64,000 nucleotides of DNA, from the NCBI GenBank assembly GCA_016712525.1, contig JADJQX010000008.1, positions 930,001-994,000 of the forward strand. Direction: 5' to 3'. Positions 1 through 8,592 of the stretch are shown piece after piece. The notes under the pieces were generated by a model. The model was not told the DNA's origin and ran no database searches. It saw only the letters and a program-made list of their open reading frames with translations. Position numbers and translations under genes: made by a program. Every line of letters begins with the position of its first letter. Positions within the stretch are counted from its first letter, which is position 1. The stretch is from Myxococcales bacterium (GTDB lineage: Bacteria > Myxococcota_A > Polyangia > Polyangiales > Polyangiaceae).

Positions 1-134
1 CCACATGAAATGAAAGAGCTAAATTCGTATTACAAAATCGGAAGATTTGGGCTTCGCGCGCGTTGACACGAAACCCGGGGCTGCGCTCTCCTTGCCGAGG
101 GCCCGTGAGCACGTCCGAGCCCCAGAGGAGCCCC

Positions 135-1040
135 ATGCGATCCTTGCTCGCGACCTCGTCTCTCGCCCATTTCCTCCCTCTCCCGGTCGTCGCGCTCGTG
201 CTGGCGGCCGCGGGTTGTTCGCCGAGGGCTTCTGAGCCGAAGCTGGCTCTCCCCGTCGGCACGACACCCATTCCTCCGGTCGCCGCTCCCGCGGTCGAGT
301 TCGACGACGCCGATCCGAGCGCGCTGGCCCTCTTTCGGCCGGAGCTCTCGCCGTACGGCGCGTGGGTCGACGATCCGGTCGCGGGCACGGTGTTCGTCCC
401 TCGCGCCGACGAGGTCGGTGAGGGCTTCGTGCCGTACGCGTCGCACGGGCACTTCGCCTACCGCGAGGTGGGGGGCACTCCGGACTACGTGTGGGTGAGC
501 GACGTCGCGTGGGGTTGGGTCACGTTCCACTACGGTCGGTGGACGTACCTCGCGCGGCGCGGCGCGTGGGCATGGGTCCCGGGCCGGCGCTACTCGGGCG
601 CGTGGGTCACGTTCCGCGTCGGCGAGGGCTGCGAGCGCGGCCCCGGGAGCGAATGCGTGCTTGGCTGGGGCCCGAGCGCTCCGCACGTGGCGTGGCACGG
701 CGAAGAGCCCGTGCGAAGGCCCGCGTCGACGTCGCTGTTCGTGTACGCGCGCGCGGCGGATCTCTTCGACGAAGACCTGTCGGCGAAGCTCCTCCGCGGA
801 GACGCGCTCGAACGCGCCGCCGGGCGCAGCCGAATCGCCGGCTCGGCACCTCGCGCGGAGGAGCTCGGCCTCACGCGTGTCTCCCCCCCGCCCGTCTACG
901 ACGCCGACCTTCGAAAAGCATGGCTCTACGCCACACCCGAGTCGGCCCACACGATGAGCCTCGGCCCCTTCGTGGGCGCCCGCCCGCTCCGCACGTTCGT
1001 GGCCGGAGGGCCTCGCTACGTGCGGCCCGTCGACCGATAA
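135..1040 (+). CDS. DUF6600-type lipoprotein
   Basis: Predicted lipoprotein of 301 residues. The N-terminus is a signal peptide with lipobox ending at Cys28 (LAAAGC). The middle carries the Trp/Tyr-rich signature of DUF6600 proteins (VSDVAWGW, FHYGRW, then WAWVPGR and a GWGP motif), preceded by a YGAWVDD stretch. A second family member lies at the far end of the window (60064-61533). I chose the ATG at 135 because it follows AGAGGAG by a few bases and opens directly into the signal peptide; an upstream in-frame start at 63 would bury that signal. The function of the family is unknown to me; an envelope location is inferred from the lipobox. Confidence 0.85.
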   Translation: MRSLLATSSLAHFLPLPVVALVLAAAGCSPRASEPKLALPVGTTPIPPVAAPAVEFDDADPSALALFRPELSPYGAWVDDPVAGTVFVPRADEVGEGFVPYASHGHFAYREVGGTPDYVWVSDVAWGWVTFHYGRWTYLARRGAWAWVPGRRYSGAWVTFRVGEGCERGPGSECVLGWGPSAPHVAWHGEEPVRRPASTSLFVYARAADLFDEDLSAKLLRGDALERAAGRSRIAGSAPRAEELGLTRVSPPPVYDADLRKAWLYATPESAHTMSLGPFVGARPLRTFVAGGPRYVRPVDR

Positions 1041-1047
1041 TGCGGCC

Positions 1048-1557
1048 ATGCCGCGCCCCTCGCTCGCCGCCTCCTCGCTGTTCGCCATGCTGCTCGCGCT
1101 CGGCGCCTGCGACGACAAACCCAAACCGTCCCCGAACGCGGCGTCGAGCACGACCGCCCAAGCCGTAGAGAAGCCCACGCAGGTCGCCGAGCCCACGCCG
1201 ACGGCCCCCGCCGAGCCCAAGGCCCCACCGACCCACATCGCCGCTCAGCACGTCCTCGTCGCGTACAAGGGCGCCGAACGCTGCCCCAAAGGGATCTCGC
1301 GCTCGAAGGCCGAGGCGAAGGCCCGGGCCGAAGAGGTGGCCGAGAAGGCCAAGGTGAAGGGCGCCGACTTCAGCGCCCTCGTCGCCACCTACTCCGACGA
1401 TCCCGCCGCCCACGAGCGGCAGGGGAGCCTCGGCAAGTTCACCCGCGACAAGATGGCGAAGCCCTTCTCCGACGCGGCGTTCGCGCTCCCCGTCGACGGC
1501 GTGAGCGCGCCGGTCGAGACGCCCTTCGGATACCACGTCATCAAACGAAACCAGTAG
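1048..1557 (+). CDS. Parvulin-type peptidyl-prolyl isomerase lipoprotein
   Basis: Predicted 169-residue lipoprotein (lipobox LGAC, Cys21) with a Pro/Ala/Thr-rich linker of about 40 residues and a single PpiC/parvulin rotamase domain from about residue 62 to the end. Diagnostic features are the opening AAQHVLVAY, the central DFSALVATYSDDP, GSLGKF, and the closing PFGYHVIK. Parvulins isomerise X-Pro peptide bonds; here the enzyme would act on folding proteins at the cell envelope. There is no SurA-type N-terminal chaperone domain, so it is a minimal rotamase. It starts 7 bp after the DUF6600 lipoprotein and is probably cotranscribed with it. Confidence 0.88.
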   Translation: MPRPSLAASSLFAMLLALGACDDKPKPSPNAASSTTAQAVEKPTQVAEPTPTAPAEPKAPPTHIAAQHVLVAYKGAERCPKGISRSKAEAKARAEEVAEKAKVKGADFSALVATYSDDPAAHERQGSLGKFTRDKMAKPFSDAAFALPVDGVSAPVETPFGYHVIKRNQ

Positions 1558-1618
1558 CTCGAGAGCGGCTGTCGCACTTGCATGCAGAATGCACGCATAC
1601 CTTCTCGAGGCGCGGGCT

Positions 1619-2503
1619 TCAGCGAGCGGCGACGTCGGCCAAGGGGAGCCGCAGCTCGAAGCGTTCGCCTCGACCCCCTTCACGGACACGCACCACGTCT
1701 CCTCCGGCGCGGCGCGCGAGGGCGCGTGCCGTCGCGAGCCCGAGGCCGAGCCCCGAGCCCCGAGCCGAGACGCGTGGCACGAAGAGCGTGTCGGCGAGGG
1801 CCGGATCGACCCCCGGCCCCTCGTCTTCCACGACCACGTGGGCGGCCCCCGGCGACGTTCGGACGGTGACACGAACGAGGCCTTCGTCGTCGGCTTCGAG
1901 CGCGTTACGAACGAGCGCTTTCACGATCACGGCGAGGTCGCGGTCGTCGGCGACGACCACCACCTCGGGCTCGATCGCCACACCCACGCGCCCTTCGACC
2001 TTCGTGAGGAAGGACGTGGGCGCATCGGACGGCTCGACCTCGAAGAACGCGATGCCGGCGCCGAAGAGCGACGAACGCAGGACCCCACCGAGATCGACCG
2101 GCCGAGGCCGAGGTGGGCGGGCGAGTGGGTTGTCGCCGAGCTCGCCGACGACACGGCTCGCCGACGTGGCCTCGTCCCGCAGGATGCGGAGGGCCTCCAC
2201 GAAGGCGGGGTGGCTCGGGTCGTGGGAGTACCGAGCGACCAGATCGGCGGCGTTGCGGATCGCGGCGAGCGGACCGCGCACGCGATGCGCGACGGCCTGG
2301 CCGAAGGCGACAAGCTCCGCGATGCGCGCGACCTCGCCCTCGGCCATGTCGGGGCCTTCGCTCGAGAGAGTGCGTACGCCCGCGAGCGTCGGTGCGTCGG
2401 TTCGGTGGCTTCGTGGTGCCGATGAGTCGGGCGCGGAGCCCCTCCCGGCGAGCGGTTTCATTTCCCCCATGCCCCAAGCTTGCCGCGGCTTCTGCACGAG
2501 CAC
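1619..2503 (-). CDS. Soluble histidine kinase (HisKA-HATPase)
   Basis: Sensor kinase core of 294 residues without a transmembrane segment or recognisable PAS/GAF domain. The phospho-acceptor His73 sits in AVAHRVRGPL, the N box is at about 196-204 (LVRNALEAD), the G1 box at 227-231 (DEGPG) and the G2 box at 249-255 (GSGLGLG). No response regulator is adjacent, so it is an orphan. The first 60 residues are low complexity and give no input domain. The start is uncertain: GTG 2503 is used here, but ATG codons at 2470 and 2461 are alternatives. The signal it senses cannot be told from the sequence. Confidence 0.85.
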   Translation of the reverse strand: MLVQKPRQAWGMGEMKPLAGRGSAPDSSAPRSHRTDAPTLAGVRTLSSEGPDMAEGEVARIAELVAFGQAVAHRVRGPLAAIRNAADLVARYSHDPSHPAFVEALRILRDEATSASRVVGELGDNPLARPPRPRPVDLGGVLRSSLFGAGIAFFEVEPSDAPTSFLTKVEGRVGVAIEPEVVVVADDRDLAVIVKALVRNALEADDEGLVRVTVRTSPGAAHVVVEDEGPGVDPALADTLFVPRVSARGSGLGLGLATARALARRAGGDVVRVREGGRGERFELRLPLADVAAR

Positions 2504-2585
2504 AACGCCGGTTTGCGTCTCGGCATGCCGAAAATGAACGTGAACACTTGAACAGTATTGGAATGGGGGCTACCTTTTCCATCGC

Positions 2586-2948
2586 ATGAAAGCTCCCACC
2601 CCCGTCTCCGAGTTCGTCCGCGCGGCCGTTCAAGAAAAGGCCGAGCGAGACCTCGCCCGCCTCGACCAACAGATCTGCGCGCTCGAGGCCGTCCGCGACG
2701 CCCGAGCCTCCCTCGAGGCCCTCCTCGAGACGCTCTCGCGCGGCACGGCCCCCGTCGTCGCCGTGGCGACCGCGAGCGCGGCCATCGGCCGGTTCAAGAA
2801 GCTCCGGCGCTCCGTCGAAGAGGCGCACACGCTCGCCGGTGAGCTCGCCATCGAGCTCGACGTGCAAGAGGGGCTCGGCAAGCTCGCCGAGGCCCGCACG
2901 GGCATCCTCGCCGAGCTCGACGCGGTCGCCTCCGCGGCCGCCGAATAA
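2586..2948 (+). CDS. Small helical hypothetical protein
   Basis: I do not recognise this 120-residue protein. It is rich in Ala, Glu, Leu and Arg, has no signal peptide, and reads as two long charged helices (about 10-60 and 75-118) broken by a small hydrophobic stretch near residue 57-66, so a coiled-coil or helical hairpin is likely. It diverges from the histidine kinase across an AT-richer gap of about 80 bp that contains TTGAAC followed 17 bp later by TACCTT, a weak promoter candidate. Codon use resembles the neighbours, which supports a real gene. Confidence 0.65.
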   Translation: MKAPTPVSEFVRAAVQEKAERDLARLDQQICALEAVRDARASLEALLETLSRGTAPVVAVATASAAIGRFKKLRRSVEEAHTLAGELAIELDVQEGLGKLAEARTGILAELDAVASAAAE

Positions 2949-2957
2949 TACCCGGGT

Positions 2958-2996
2958 AAAATGCGACACGGGGAGGCACGTCGCCGCACCTCCCCG
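2958..2996 (-). terminator. Intrinsic terminator of first lipoprotein paralog
   Basis: Perfect 7-bp inverted repeat GGGGAGG (2970-2976) and CCTCCCC (2989-2995) with a 12-base loop. Read on the minus strand it lies just after the stop at 3022 and is followed by GCATTTTA. An almost identical hairpin follows the second paralog at 4664-4689. Confidence 0.65.
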
Positions 2997-3021
2997 CGCC
3001 GGGTCTCGCCGTGGTCGGCCG

Positions 3022-4419
3022 TTACTTCGGGGGCTCCGGCGGCTTGGTCTCGTCCTGCACGCAGGAGTTGAGGTCGAAGAACATGAACTCGAGCGGGAGC
3101 TGGGCCTTGTTGAGCGCCGAGCACGACGACGGGAAGTTGGTCGCAGCCGTGCTGGTGCTGTGGATGTCGCTGAACACGAAGCGCCCGCACTGATCCGCGA
3201 CCGGCAGCCCCACGGGCGTGTTGAACGAGACGTACCTCGCGGTCGTTCCTTTTCCGATCCATTCCTGCGCAGGAGACCCAGGAACGGCTCCGCGGTGGCT
3301 CTCGCGGGTGAGGCCGGTGTCGAGGGTCAGCTGGCCAGGAACCGACGACGCGCCGACTTCGACGAGCCAATCGGCGAGGGCCTGCCCTTTGGGGAACGAC
3401 GTGTTGATCGGCAGTGTGCTGGCCGACGTGCCGCTCCCGCCGAAGTCCAAAATGCCCGACGACCAGGCGGTGTTATATTTCATCCACGAGTAGTGGTAGT
3501 GCGTGCCGAACACCTTGCCGCCGGAGTTGGCGTAATTTCGCATGGTGGGAAGGCCGACCGGCTTGTTCGGGGTGCCGGTGCCGCCGGGAGCGTACTCGTC
3601 GCACTCGCACGCGAGCATGGTGACGTCGAACGCGCTCATCCGCGCCACGTTGTCCCAGAGGTCTTGGGCGGGAGGCAGGTTGCTACCGTTCACCGTCTTC
3701 GGGGTCGAACCTCCCGAACCGTAGAACATGTGAACGTGTTTACCCGTGTTCGAGTTGCCTGCCTCGAACTCGGTCGGGTCGATGCCGATCCCGTAGAGCA
3801 GACACTCGAGCGCGTCGCACCCGGTCGTGAGCGCGATGTGGGGCATGTCGCCCTCGCGGCCGTTCTTCGGGAGGCGCGTGTCCTTCGCGTCGAGCTTGTT
3901 CTCTTGGCAGCCCTTCACCTCGGGGATCACGATCTTGCGCCGCCACTTGCCGATCTGCATGACCAGCGGCACGTCTTTGCCGGGGAAGAGGCGCGGGCCC
4001 TTCAGCACGAACTCACCCTTCGTGTTCGTCAGCGCGGCCGCGAGTGGGTTCAAGACCTGCGAGTCGCACGTCTGCCCCGCGCAGAATCCGTCGGGCTTCG
4101 GAGCGGGCAGGCCCGTCTTGATCTCGGGCAAATCGCCGCTCGGGACGAACACCTGGATGTTGTAGAGCGGGTTCTTGCCCGCAGGGTCGTACACCTTGCC
4201 GGTGATCCGCGTCTCGCTGCCCTCGGGGCAGTTCCCCGTGGTCGACGAGTCCGGGTCGATGAGGACCGGGCCCCCCTCCCCATTGTTGTCGACCGCGCTC
4301 CCGTCCGTACCCGCGTCGTCCTCGAAGACGTTGTTGCGGACCGTGCTCGAGCACGCCGTCGCCGCGCCGACCGCGCCGAGCACCAGCACGGCCACCACAC
4401 CCAGCTTCATCTGCGTCAT
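3022..4419 (-). CDS. Tandem lipoprotein paralog 1 (carboxypeptidase-regulatory-like N half)
   Basis: Predicted 465-residue lipoprotein: signal peptide with lipobox ending at Cys23 (AATAC), a short acidic linker, then a probable carboxypeptidase-regulatory-like beta-sandwich (ITGKVYDPAG, LYNIQVFVPSG, NTKGEFVLKG, WRRKIVIPEV). The C-terminal half resembles a Rossmann/ThuA-like fold by eye (KHVHMFYGSGG, FDVTMLACECD, ANSGGKVFGTHYHYSWM), which is only an inference. It ends with conserved DQCGRFVFSDIHS and an EFMFFDLNSCV motif. The start at 4419 (MTQMKLG) puts the signal peptide at the N-terminus; a longer frame to 4515 is unlikely. It is one of three tandem paralogs and shares a nearly identical first half with the next one. 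Function unknown. Confidence 0.82.
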   Translation of the reverse strand: MTQMKLGVVAVLVLGAVGAATACSSTVRNNVFEDDAGTDGSAVDNNGEGGPVLIDPDSSTTGNCPEGSETRITGKVYDPAGKNPLYNIQVFVPSGDLPEIKTGLPAPKPDGFCAGQTCDSQVLNPLAAALTNTKGEFVLKGPRLFPGKDVPLVMQIGKWRRKIVIPEVKGCQENKLDAKDTRLPKNGREGDMPHIALTTGCDALECLLYGIGIDPTEFEAGNSNTGKHVHMFYGSGGSTPKTVNGSNLPPAQDLWDNVARMSAFDVTMLACECDEYAPGGTGTPNKPVGLPTMRNYANSGGKVFGTHYHYSWMKYNTAWSSGILDFGGSGTSASTLPINTSFPKGQALADWLVEVGASSVPGQLTLDTGLTRESHRGAVPGSPAQEWIGKGTTARYVSFNTPVGLPVADQCGRFVFSDIHSTSTAATNFPSSCSALNKAQLPLEFMFFDLNSCVQDETKPPEPPK

Positions 4420-4505
4420 CGTTTCCGCCCTACCTTGCCCCTGGCTATGGCGCAGCATGTGCGGGCTTTCAACACGAAACGACGCTGACCTCGAGAAAGG
4501 TGAGG
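4420..4505 (-). repeat. Duplicated upstream block, copy 1
   Basis: About 86 bp upstream of paralog 1 is nearly identical to 6091-6176 upstream of paralog 2, with only a handful of differences. It holds the putative ribosome binding region (GGGCGGAA) and probably the promoter, so the duplication covered regulatory DNA as well as coding DNA. Confidence 0.75.
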
Positions 4506-4651
4506 ATTTCCTCATATTTTCGGCGTCCGTGGGGTACCTCCCGACGCAAGGCGCGCGTGCCCTCCCCTACGCACGAGGCGTTGCGTCGAGGCGCCTCTCG
4601 CTCGATCCAAGCGGCTACCGAGCGCGGCAGACGCCCCGCCGGGTAGGCTCG

Positions 4652-4690
4652 GAAATGCAACACGGGGAGGCACGTCGCCGCACCTCCCCG
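4652..4690 (-). terminator. Intrinsic terminator of second lipoprotein paralog
   Basis: Hairpin GGGGAGG (4664-4670) and CCTCCCC (4683-4689) with the same 12-base loop as the one at 2970-2995. The T tract on the minus strand is poorer here (GCATTTCC). The flanking bases are also duplicated, so this is a copied 3' end. Confidence 0.55.
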
Positions 4691-4716
4691 CGCCCGGGTC
4701 TCGCCGTGGCTTGCCG

Positions 4717-6090
4717 TTACTTCGGCGGCTCCGGCGGCTTGGTCTCGTCCTGCACGCAGGAGCTCAGGTCGAAGAACATGTACTCGAGCGCGGTCTGCTG
4801 CTTGTTGAGCGCAGCACACGCCCCCGGGAAGTTGCTTCCGCCCGAGCTAATCCCGGCGCTGTGCACGTCCGAGAAGACGAAGCGGCCGCACTGATCGGCG
4901 ACAGGAAGCCCGACCGGAGTGTTGAACGAGTAGTACTTGCCGGTCGCCCCCGCTCCGATCCACACCTGGGCAGGCGAGCCACTGACGAGCCCGCGTTGGC
5001 TGCTCGTGACATCGCTGAGGTCGATTCGACCTGGCGACGACGACGCACCAACCTCGACGAGCCAGTCGGCGAGCGCCTGACCCTTCGGGAAGCTCGTGTT
5101 CACCGCGTAGGGGTTCGACCCGCCGCCTCCTGTCGAGAAGTCGAGGATCGAGCTGCCCCAGGCCGAGTTGTTCTTCATCCACGTGTAGTGGAAGTGCGTC
5201 GCGAACACGCGCCCACCCGCGTTCGCGAAATTGCGCATCGTCTGGAGATCGCCCTTGGTCTGGTTGTTCTCGCTGCACTCGCACGAGAGCATCGCGATGT
5301 CGTACTGCCCCATGCGCGAGATGTTCGACCAGAGGTCGGTCGCGGCCGGCGTGGCTCGCCCATTCACCTGAGCGCCGCCGCCCGAGCCCTGGAACAGGTG
5401 GACGTGCTTCGACGGCCCGCTGTAGCCCGCCTCGAACTCGTCGTTGTCGATGCCGATGCCCGCGAGCAGGCACTCGAGCGCGTCGCAGCCGCCGGTGGTG
5501 AGCGCGATCTGGGGCATGTCACCCTCGCGGCCGTTCCGCGGGAGGCGCGTGTCCTTCGCGTCGAGCTTGTTCTCTTGGCAGCCCTTCACCTCGGGGATCA
5601 CGATCTTGCGCCGCCACTTGCCGATCTGCATGACCAGTGGCACGTCTTTCCCCGGGAAGAGGCGCGGGCCCTTCAGCACGAACTCGCCCTTCGTGTTCGT
5701 CAGCGCGGCCGCGAGCGGGTTCAAGACCTGCGAGTCGCACGTCTGCCCGGGGCAGAACCCGTCGGGCTTGGGCGCGGGCAGGCCCGTCTTGATCTCGGGC
5801 AAGTCGCCGCTCGGGACGAAGACCTGGATGTTGTAGAGCGGGTTCTTCCCCGCGGGGTCGTAGACTTTGCCGGTGATCCGCGTCTCGCTTCCCTCGGGGC
5901 AGTTGCCCGTGGTCGACGAGTCCGGGTCGATGAGGACCGGGCCGCCCTCCCCACCATTGTCGACCGTACTGCCGTCGGTGCCCGCGTCGTCCTCGAAGAC
6001 GTTGTTGCGGACCGTGCTCGAGCACGCCGTCGCCGCGCCCACTGCGCCGAGCACCAGCGCGGCCACCACACCCAGCTTCATCTGCGTCAT
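4717..6090 (-). CDS. Tandem lipoprotein paralog 2
   Basis: Predicted 457-residue lipoprotein with the same architecture as its neighbour at 3022-4419: signal peptide and lipobox Cys23, carboxypeptidase-regulatory-like domain, then a possible ThuA-like half (KHVHLFQGSGG, YDIAMLSCECS, ANAGGRVFATHFHYTWM) and terminal DQCGRFVFSDVHS plus EYMFFDLSSCV. The first half of about 230 residues is nearly identical to paralog 1 at the nucleotide level, whereas the second half is clearly diverged. The start at 6090 is chosen by homology to paralog 1 and by the signal peptide. An extracellular or periplasmic role is inferred; no enzymatic motif is convincing. Confidence 0.82.
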   Translation of the reverse strand: MTQMKLGVVAALVLGAVGAATACSSTVRNNVFEDDAGTDGSTVDNGGEGGPVLIDPDSSTTGNCPEGSETRITGKVYDPAGKNPLYNIQVFVPSGDLPEIKTGLPAPKPDGFCPGQTCDSQVLNPLAAALTNTKGEFVLKGPRLFPGKDVPLVMQIGKWRRKIVIPEVKGCQENKLDAKDTRLPRNGREGDMPQIALTTGGCDALECLLAGIGIDNDEFEAGYSGPSKHVHLFQGSGGGAQVNGRATPAATDLWSNISRMGQYDIAMLSCECSENNQTKGDLQTMRNFANAGGRVFATHFHYTWMKNNSAWGSSILDFSTGGGGSNPYAVNTSFPKGQALADWLVEVGASSSPGRIDLSDVTSSQRGLVSGSPAQVWIGAGATGKYYSFNTPVGLPVADQCGRFVFSDVHSAGISSGGSNFPGACAALNKQQTALEYMFFDLSSCVQDETKPPEPPK

Positions 6091-6176
6091 CGTTTCCGCC
6101 CTACCTCGCCCTTGGCTATGGCGCAGGAAGTGCGGGCTTTCAACACGAAACGACCCTGACCTCGCGAAAGGTGAGG
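6091..6176 (-). repeat. Duplicated upstream block, copy 2
   Basis: Near-identical partner of 4420-4505, located immediately upstream of paralog 2. The third paralog has only a loosely similar upstream region. Confidence 0.75.
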
Positions 6177-6202
6177 GCCGTCTCACGTTTTGTGCGCGCC
6201 GT

Positions 6203-7594
6203 TTACTTCGGGGGCTCCGGCGGCTTGCTCTCGTCTTGGACGCAGGAGCTCAGGTCGAAGAACATGAACTCGAGCGCCGCGAGCTGCGCGTTGAGGCCCG
6301 GGCACGAGCGCGGGAGGTCCTCTCCGCCCGACCCGCCGCCCGCGGCGTGCACGTCGCTGATGACGAAGCGCCCACACTGCTGCGCCGGGGGCACGTCGAT
6401 CGGCGTGTTGAACGAGATGTACTTCGCCGACGCGCCCGTACCGATCCACTCGAGCCCGCGCGCGGGCTGCCCGGCGGGCACGGGGGCAAGACCGCCCTGG
6501 TAGGTCGAAGGGTCGGAGAGCTGGATTTTCCCGGGTGTCGTCGACGCTCCGACGTTCACGAGCCAGTCGGCGAAGGCTTGGCCCTTCGGGAACGAGGTGT
6601 TCACCGGGTACGGGTTCGAGCCGGTGGAGCCGCCGCTCGAGCGCACCACGGCCTCGCCCCAGCCCGACTTGTAGGCCCACTGGGCGTGGTAGTGCGTCGC
6701 GAACACGCGGCCACCGAAGACCGTGGTGTAGTCGCGCATCGAGTTGAAGCTCGCGGGCTTGTTCGTCGCCTCGGGGGTGCCCTCGCACGAGAGCATCGCG
6801 ATGTCGAACTTCTGCATTTTGTAGCCCTGATCCCACGTGTCGCGCACGTCGGGCACGGGCTGACCGTTCACGCGCGCCCCGCCACCGATGCCGCGGAACA
6901 CGTGGATGTGCTTCGTCGGCGTCGAGTAGCCGGCCTCGAACTCGTCGTTGTCGATGCCGATGCCGGAGAGCAGGCACTCGAGGGCGTCGTAGTCGCCGAG
7001 CACCATCATGATCTGGGGCATGTCGCCTTCGCGGCCGTTCTTCGGGAGGCGCGAGTCGGCGACGGCGATTTTGTTCTCTTGGCAGGCCTTCACCTCGGGG
7101 ATGACGATCTTGCGGCGCCACTTCCCGATTTGCATCACGAGCGGCACGTCTTTGCCCGCGAAGACCCTCGGGCCCTTGAGATCGAACTCGCCCTTCGTGT
7201 TCGTCAGGGTGGCCGCGAGCGGGTTTTGCACCTCCGAGTCGCACGTCTGCCCGGCGCAGATCGCGCCGCCGCCCGGAGGATCGGGCAGGCCGACCTTGAT
7301 GGGAGGGAGCTCGCCGCCCGGGATGTAGACCTGGATGTTGTAGAGCGGGTTCTTGCCCGCGGGGTCGAACACCTTACCGGTGATGCGCGTCTCGGACCCC
7401 GCGGGGCACCCGGTCGTGGGCTCCGAGTCGGGATCGAGCAGGCTGGGCCCGTCGGTCGTGTTGCCGCCGGGCGTCGCGTCGGCGCCGCCATCCTCTTCGA
7501 ACACGTTGTTGCGGACGGTGCTCGAGCACGCCCCCACCACGCCCACCGCGCTCGCGACCAAGACCGCGACGAGACCAAGCTTTGCATGCGTCAT
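6203..7594 (-). CDS. Tandem lipoprotein paralog 3
   Basis: Third and most divergent member of the triplet, 463 residues. It has a signal peptide with lipobox at about Cys23 (VVGAC), the shared STVRNNVFE motif, the regulatory-like domain (ITGKVFDPAG, LYNIQVYIPGG, NTKGEFDLKG) and the second half (KHIHVFRGIGG, FDIAMLSCEG, GGRVFATHYHAQW). The C-terminal QCGRFVISDVHA and EFMFFDLSSCV are conserved. The start at 7594 follows GGAGGTGAA on the minus strand, so the much longer open frame running upstream over the phosphoesterase gene is spurious. Because all three copies keep the second-half Cys and His motifs, they are probably functional. Confidence 0.83.
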   Translation of the reverse strand: MTHAKLGLVAVLVASAVGVVGACSSTVRNNVFEEDGGADATPGGNTTDGPSLLDPDSEPTTGCPAGSETRITGKVFDPAGKNPLYNIQVYIPGGELPPIKVGLPDPPGGGAICAGQTCDSEVQNPLAATLTNTKGEFDLKGPRVFAGKDVPLVMQIGKWRRKIVIPEVKACQENKIAVADSRLPKNGREGDMPQIMMVLGDYDALECLLSGIGIDNDEFEAGYSTPTKHIHVFRGIGGGARVNGQPVPDVRDTWDQGYKMQKFDIAMLSCEGTPEATNKPASFNSMRDYTTVFGGRVFATHYHAQWAYKSGWGEAVVRSSGGSTGSNPYPVNTSFPKGQAFADWLVNVGASTTPGKIQLSDPSTYQGGLAPVPAGQPARGLEWIGTGASAKYISFNTPIDVPPAQQCGRFVISDVHAAGGGSGGEDLPRSCPGLNAQLAALEFMFFDLSSCVQDESKPPEPPK

Positions 7595-7674
7595 CGGAAG
7601 GTTCACCTCCCGATGGACATGACCCAGGCCGCGCTCCGGTTCAAGGTGAAACGCGCGGCGCCGGGCCGGCGGCC

Positions 7675-8589
7675 TCACCGCGAGGAGCCGCCGCCGAGCT
7701 CGAGCACGGTGACCTCGGGTCGGCACCCGAGCCTCGCGGGGACCTTCGCGAGCCCAAGACCGCGGGTCACGTAGAGCCGCCCACCGAACGGCCAGACGTG
7801 CTCGCCTCGCACGAACGGACGATCGCGCTGCGGCCCCGCGCAGAGCGACGTGAACGGGACGCACACCTGCCCCCCGTGCGTGTGCCCCACGAGACCGAGC
7901 GCCATCGGGGCCTCGGGGAGCGCGTGCCAGTCGTGAGCGAGCACGACGACGCGAGCGCCCGCGGGGACGGACGCGAACGCGGCGCGTGTGTCGGTGAGGC
8001 CGGCCTGGACGTCCTCGAGGCCCACGACCCAGAGCGCCCCGAGATCCACGGCCTCGTTCGCGAGCACGCGGTACCCGAAACCGCGCAGCACGTCGGAGAC
8101 CGCGCCGCGCCGGGGCACGTCGTCCCCGTAGGGCTCCGAGTCGTGGTTGCCCATGACGGCGAGCACGCCACGCCGCGCGCGAAGCCCTCGGAGCCCCTCG
8201 AGCGCCTCGCGACGCTCCGGGGTGAGCTCGTATCCGGAAATGTAGTCTCCCGCGAGGAGGACCACTTCGGGCGACGCGTCGTTCGTGAGCGCTACGGCTC
8301 TCTCGATGTCGCTCCGGGACGCACGCCCGGCGTGGAAATCCGAGAGGAGGACCGCACGAAACGGCGCGTCGGTGACCTTCACCTCCACGTGCGTCACTTC
8401 GGGCCACGAAGGCTCGACGCGCTTCGACCACTCGACGAGCCCGAACACCGCGAAGGCCCCGAGCCCGAGCGCACGGCGCCGCGAGCGCGCTCCCGGGAGC
8501 CTACGCGGGACGTACGACGAGGCCGTCGCGGCGAGCCCGACGAGCCCCAGCGACCCCTCGAGCAGCGAGAGCGCCGAGTCGAGCTCCAA
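7675..8589 (-). CDS. Calcineurin-like metallophosphoesterase (YaeI-like)
   Basis: Protein of 304 residues with a hydrophobic N-terminal third and the full metallophosphoesterase motif set: SDFHAG (Asp84, His86), GDYISG (114-119), GNHD (147-150), a His in LAHDW (about 219) and GHTHGGQ (235-241). The arrangement with GHTHGGQ resembles the YaeI/LpxH-like membrane-associated phosphodiesterases that use two metal ions; the substrate cannot be assigned. The start appears to be TTG at 8589, three bases after the stop of the upstream lipoprotein gene, suggesting cotranscription and translational coupling. Confidence 0.88.
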   Translation of the reverse strand: MELDSALSLLEGSLGLVGLAATASSYVPRRLPGARSRRRALGLGAFAVFGLVEWSKRVEPSWPEVTHVEVKVTDAPFRAVLLSDFHAGRASRSDIERAVALTNDASPEVVLLAGDYISGYELTPERREALEGLRGLRARRGVLAVMGNHDSEPYGDDVPRRGAVSDVLRGFGYRVLANEAVDLGALWVVGLEDVQAGLTDTRAAFASVPAGARVVVLAHDWHALPEAPMALGLVGHTHGGQVCVPFTSLCAGPQRDRPFVRGEHVWPFGGRLYVTRGLGLAKVPARLGCRPEVTVLELGGGSSR

Positions 8590-8592
8590 CGC

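Noticed and set aside
30..1238. Long minus-strand open frame over the DUF6600 lipoprotein and start of the PPIase
   Set aside because: Low-complexity Arg/Ala/Gly translation with no domain, antisense to two genes with signal peptides and good ribosome binding sites.
2839..4488. Plus-strand 549-residue open frame antisense to lipoprotein paralog 1
   Set aside because: It mirrors the other strand and repeats in the copy at 4711-6159; Arg/Val/His-rich without a domain.
2958..4690. Matching hairpins after paralogs 1 and 2 as mobile-element ends
   Set aside because: They are identical because the 3' flank was duplicated with the gene; no transposase or target duplication is present.
7595..8431. 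N-terminal extension of paralog 3 over the metallophosphoesterase
   Set aside because: The signal peptide starts at 7594 after GGAGGTGAA; the extension is Arg-rich and out of frame with the real gene there.
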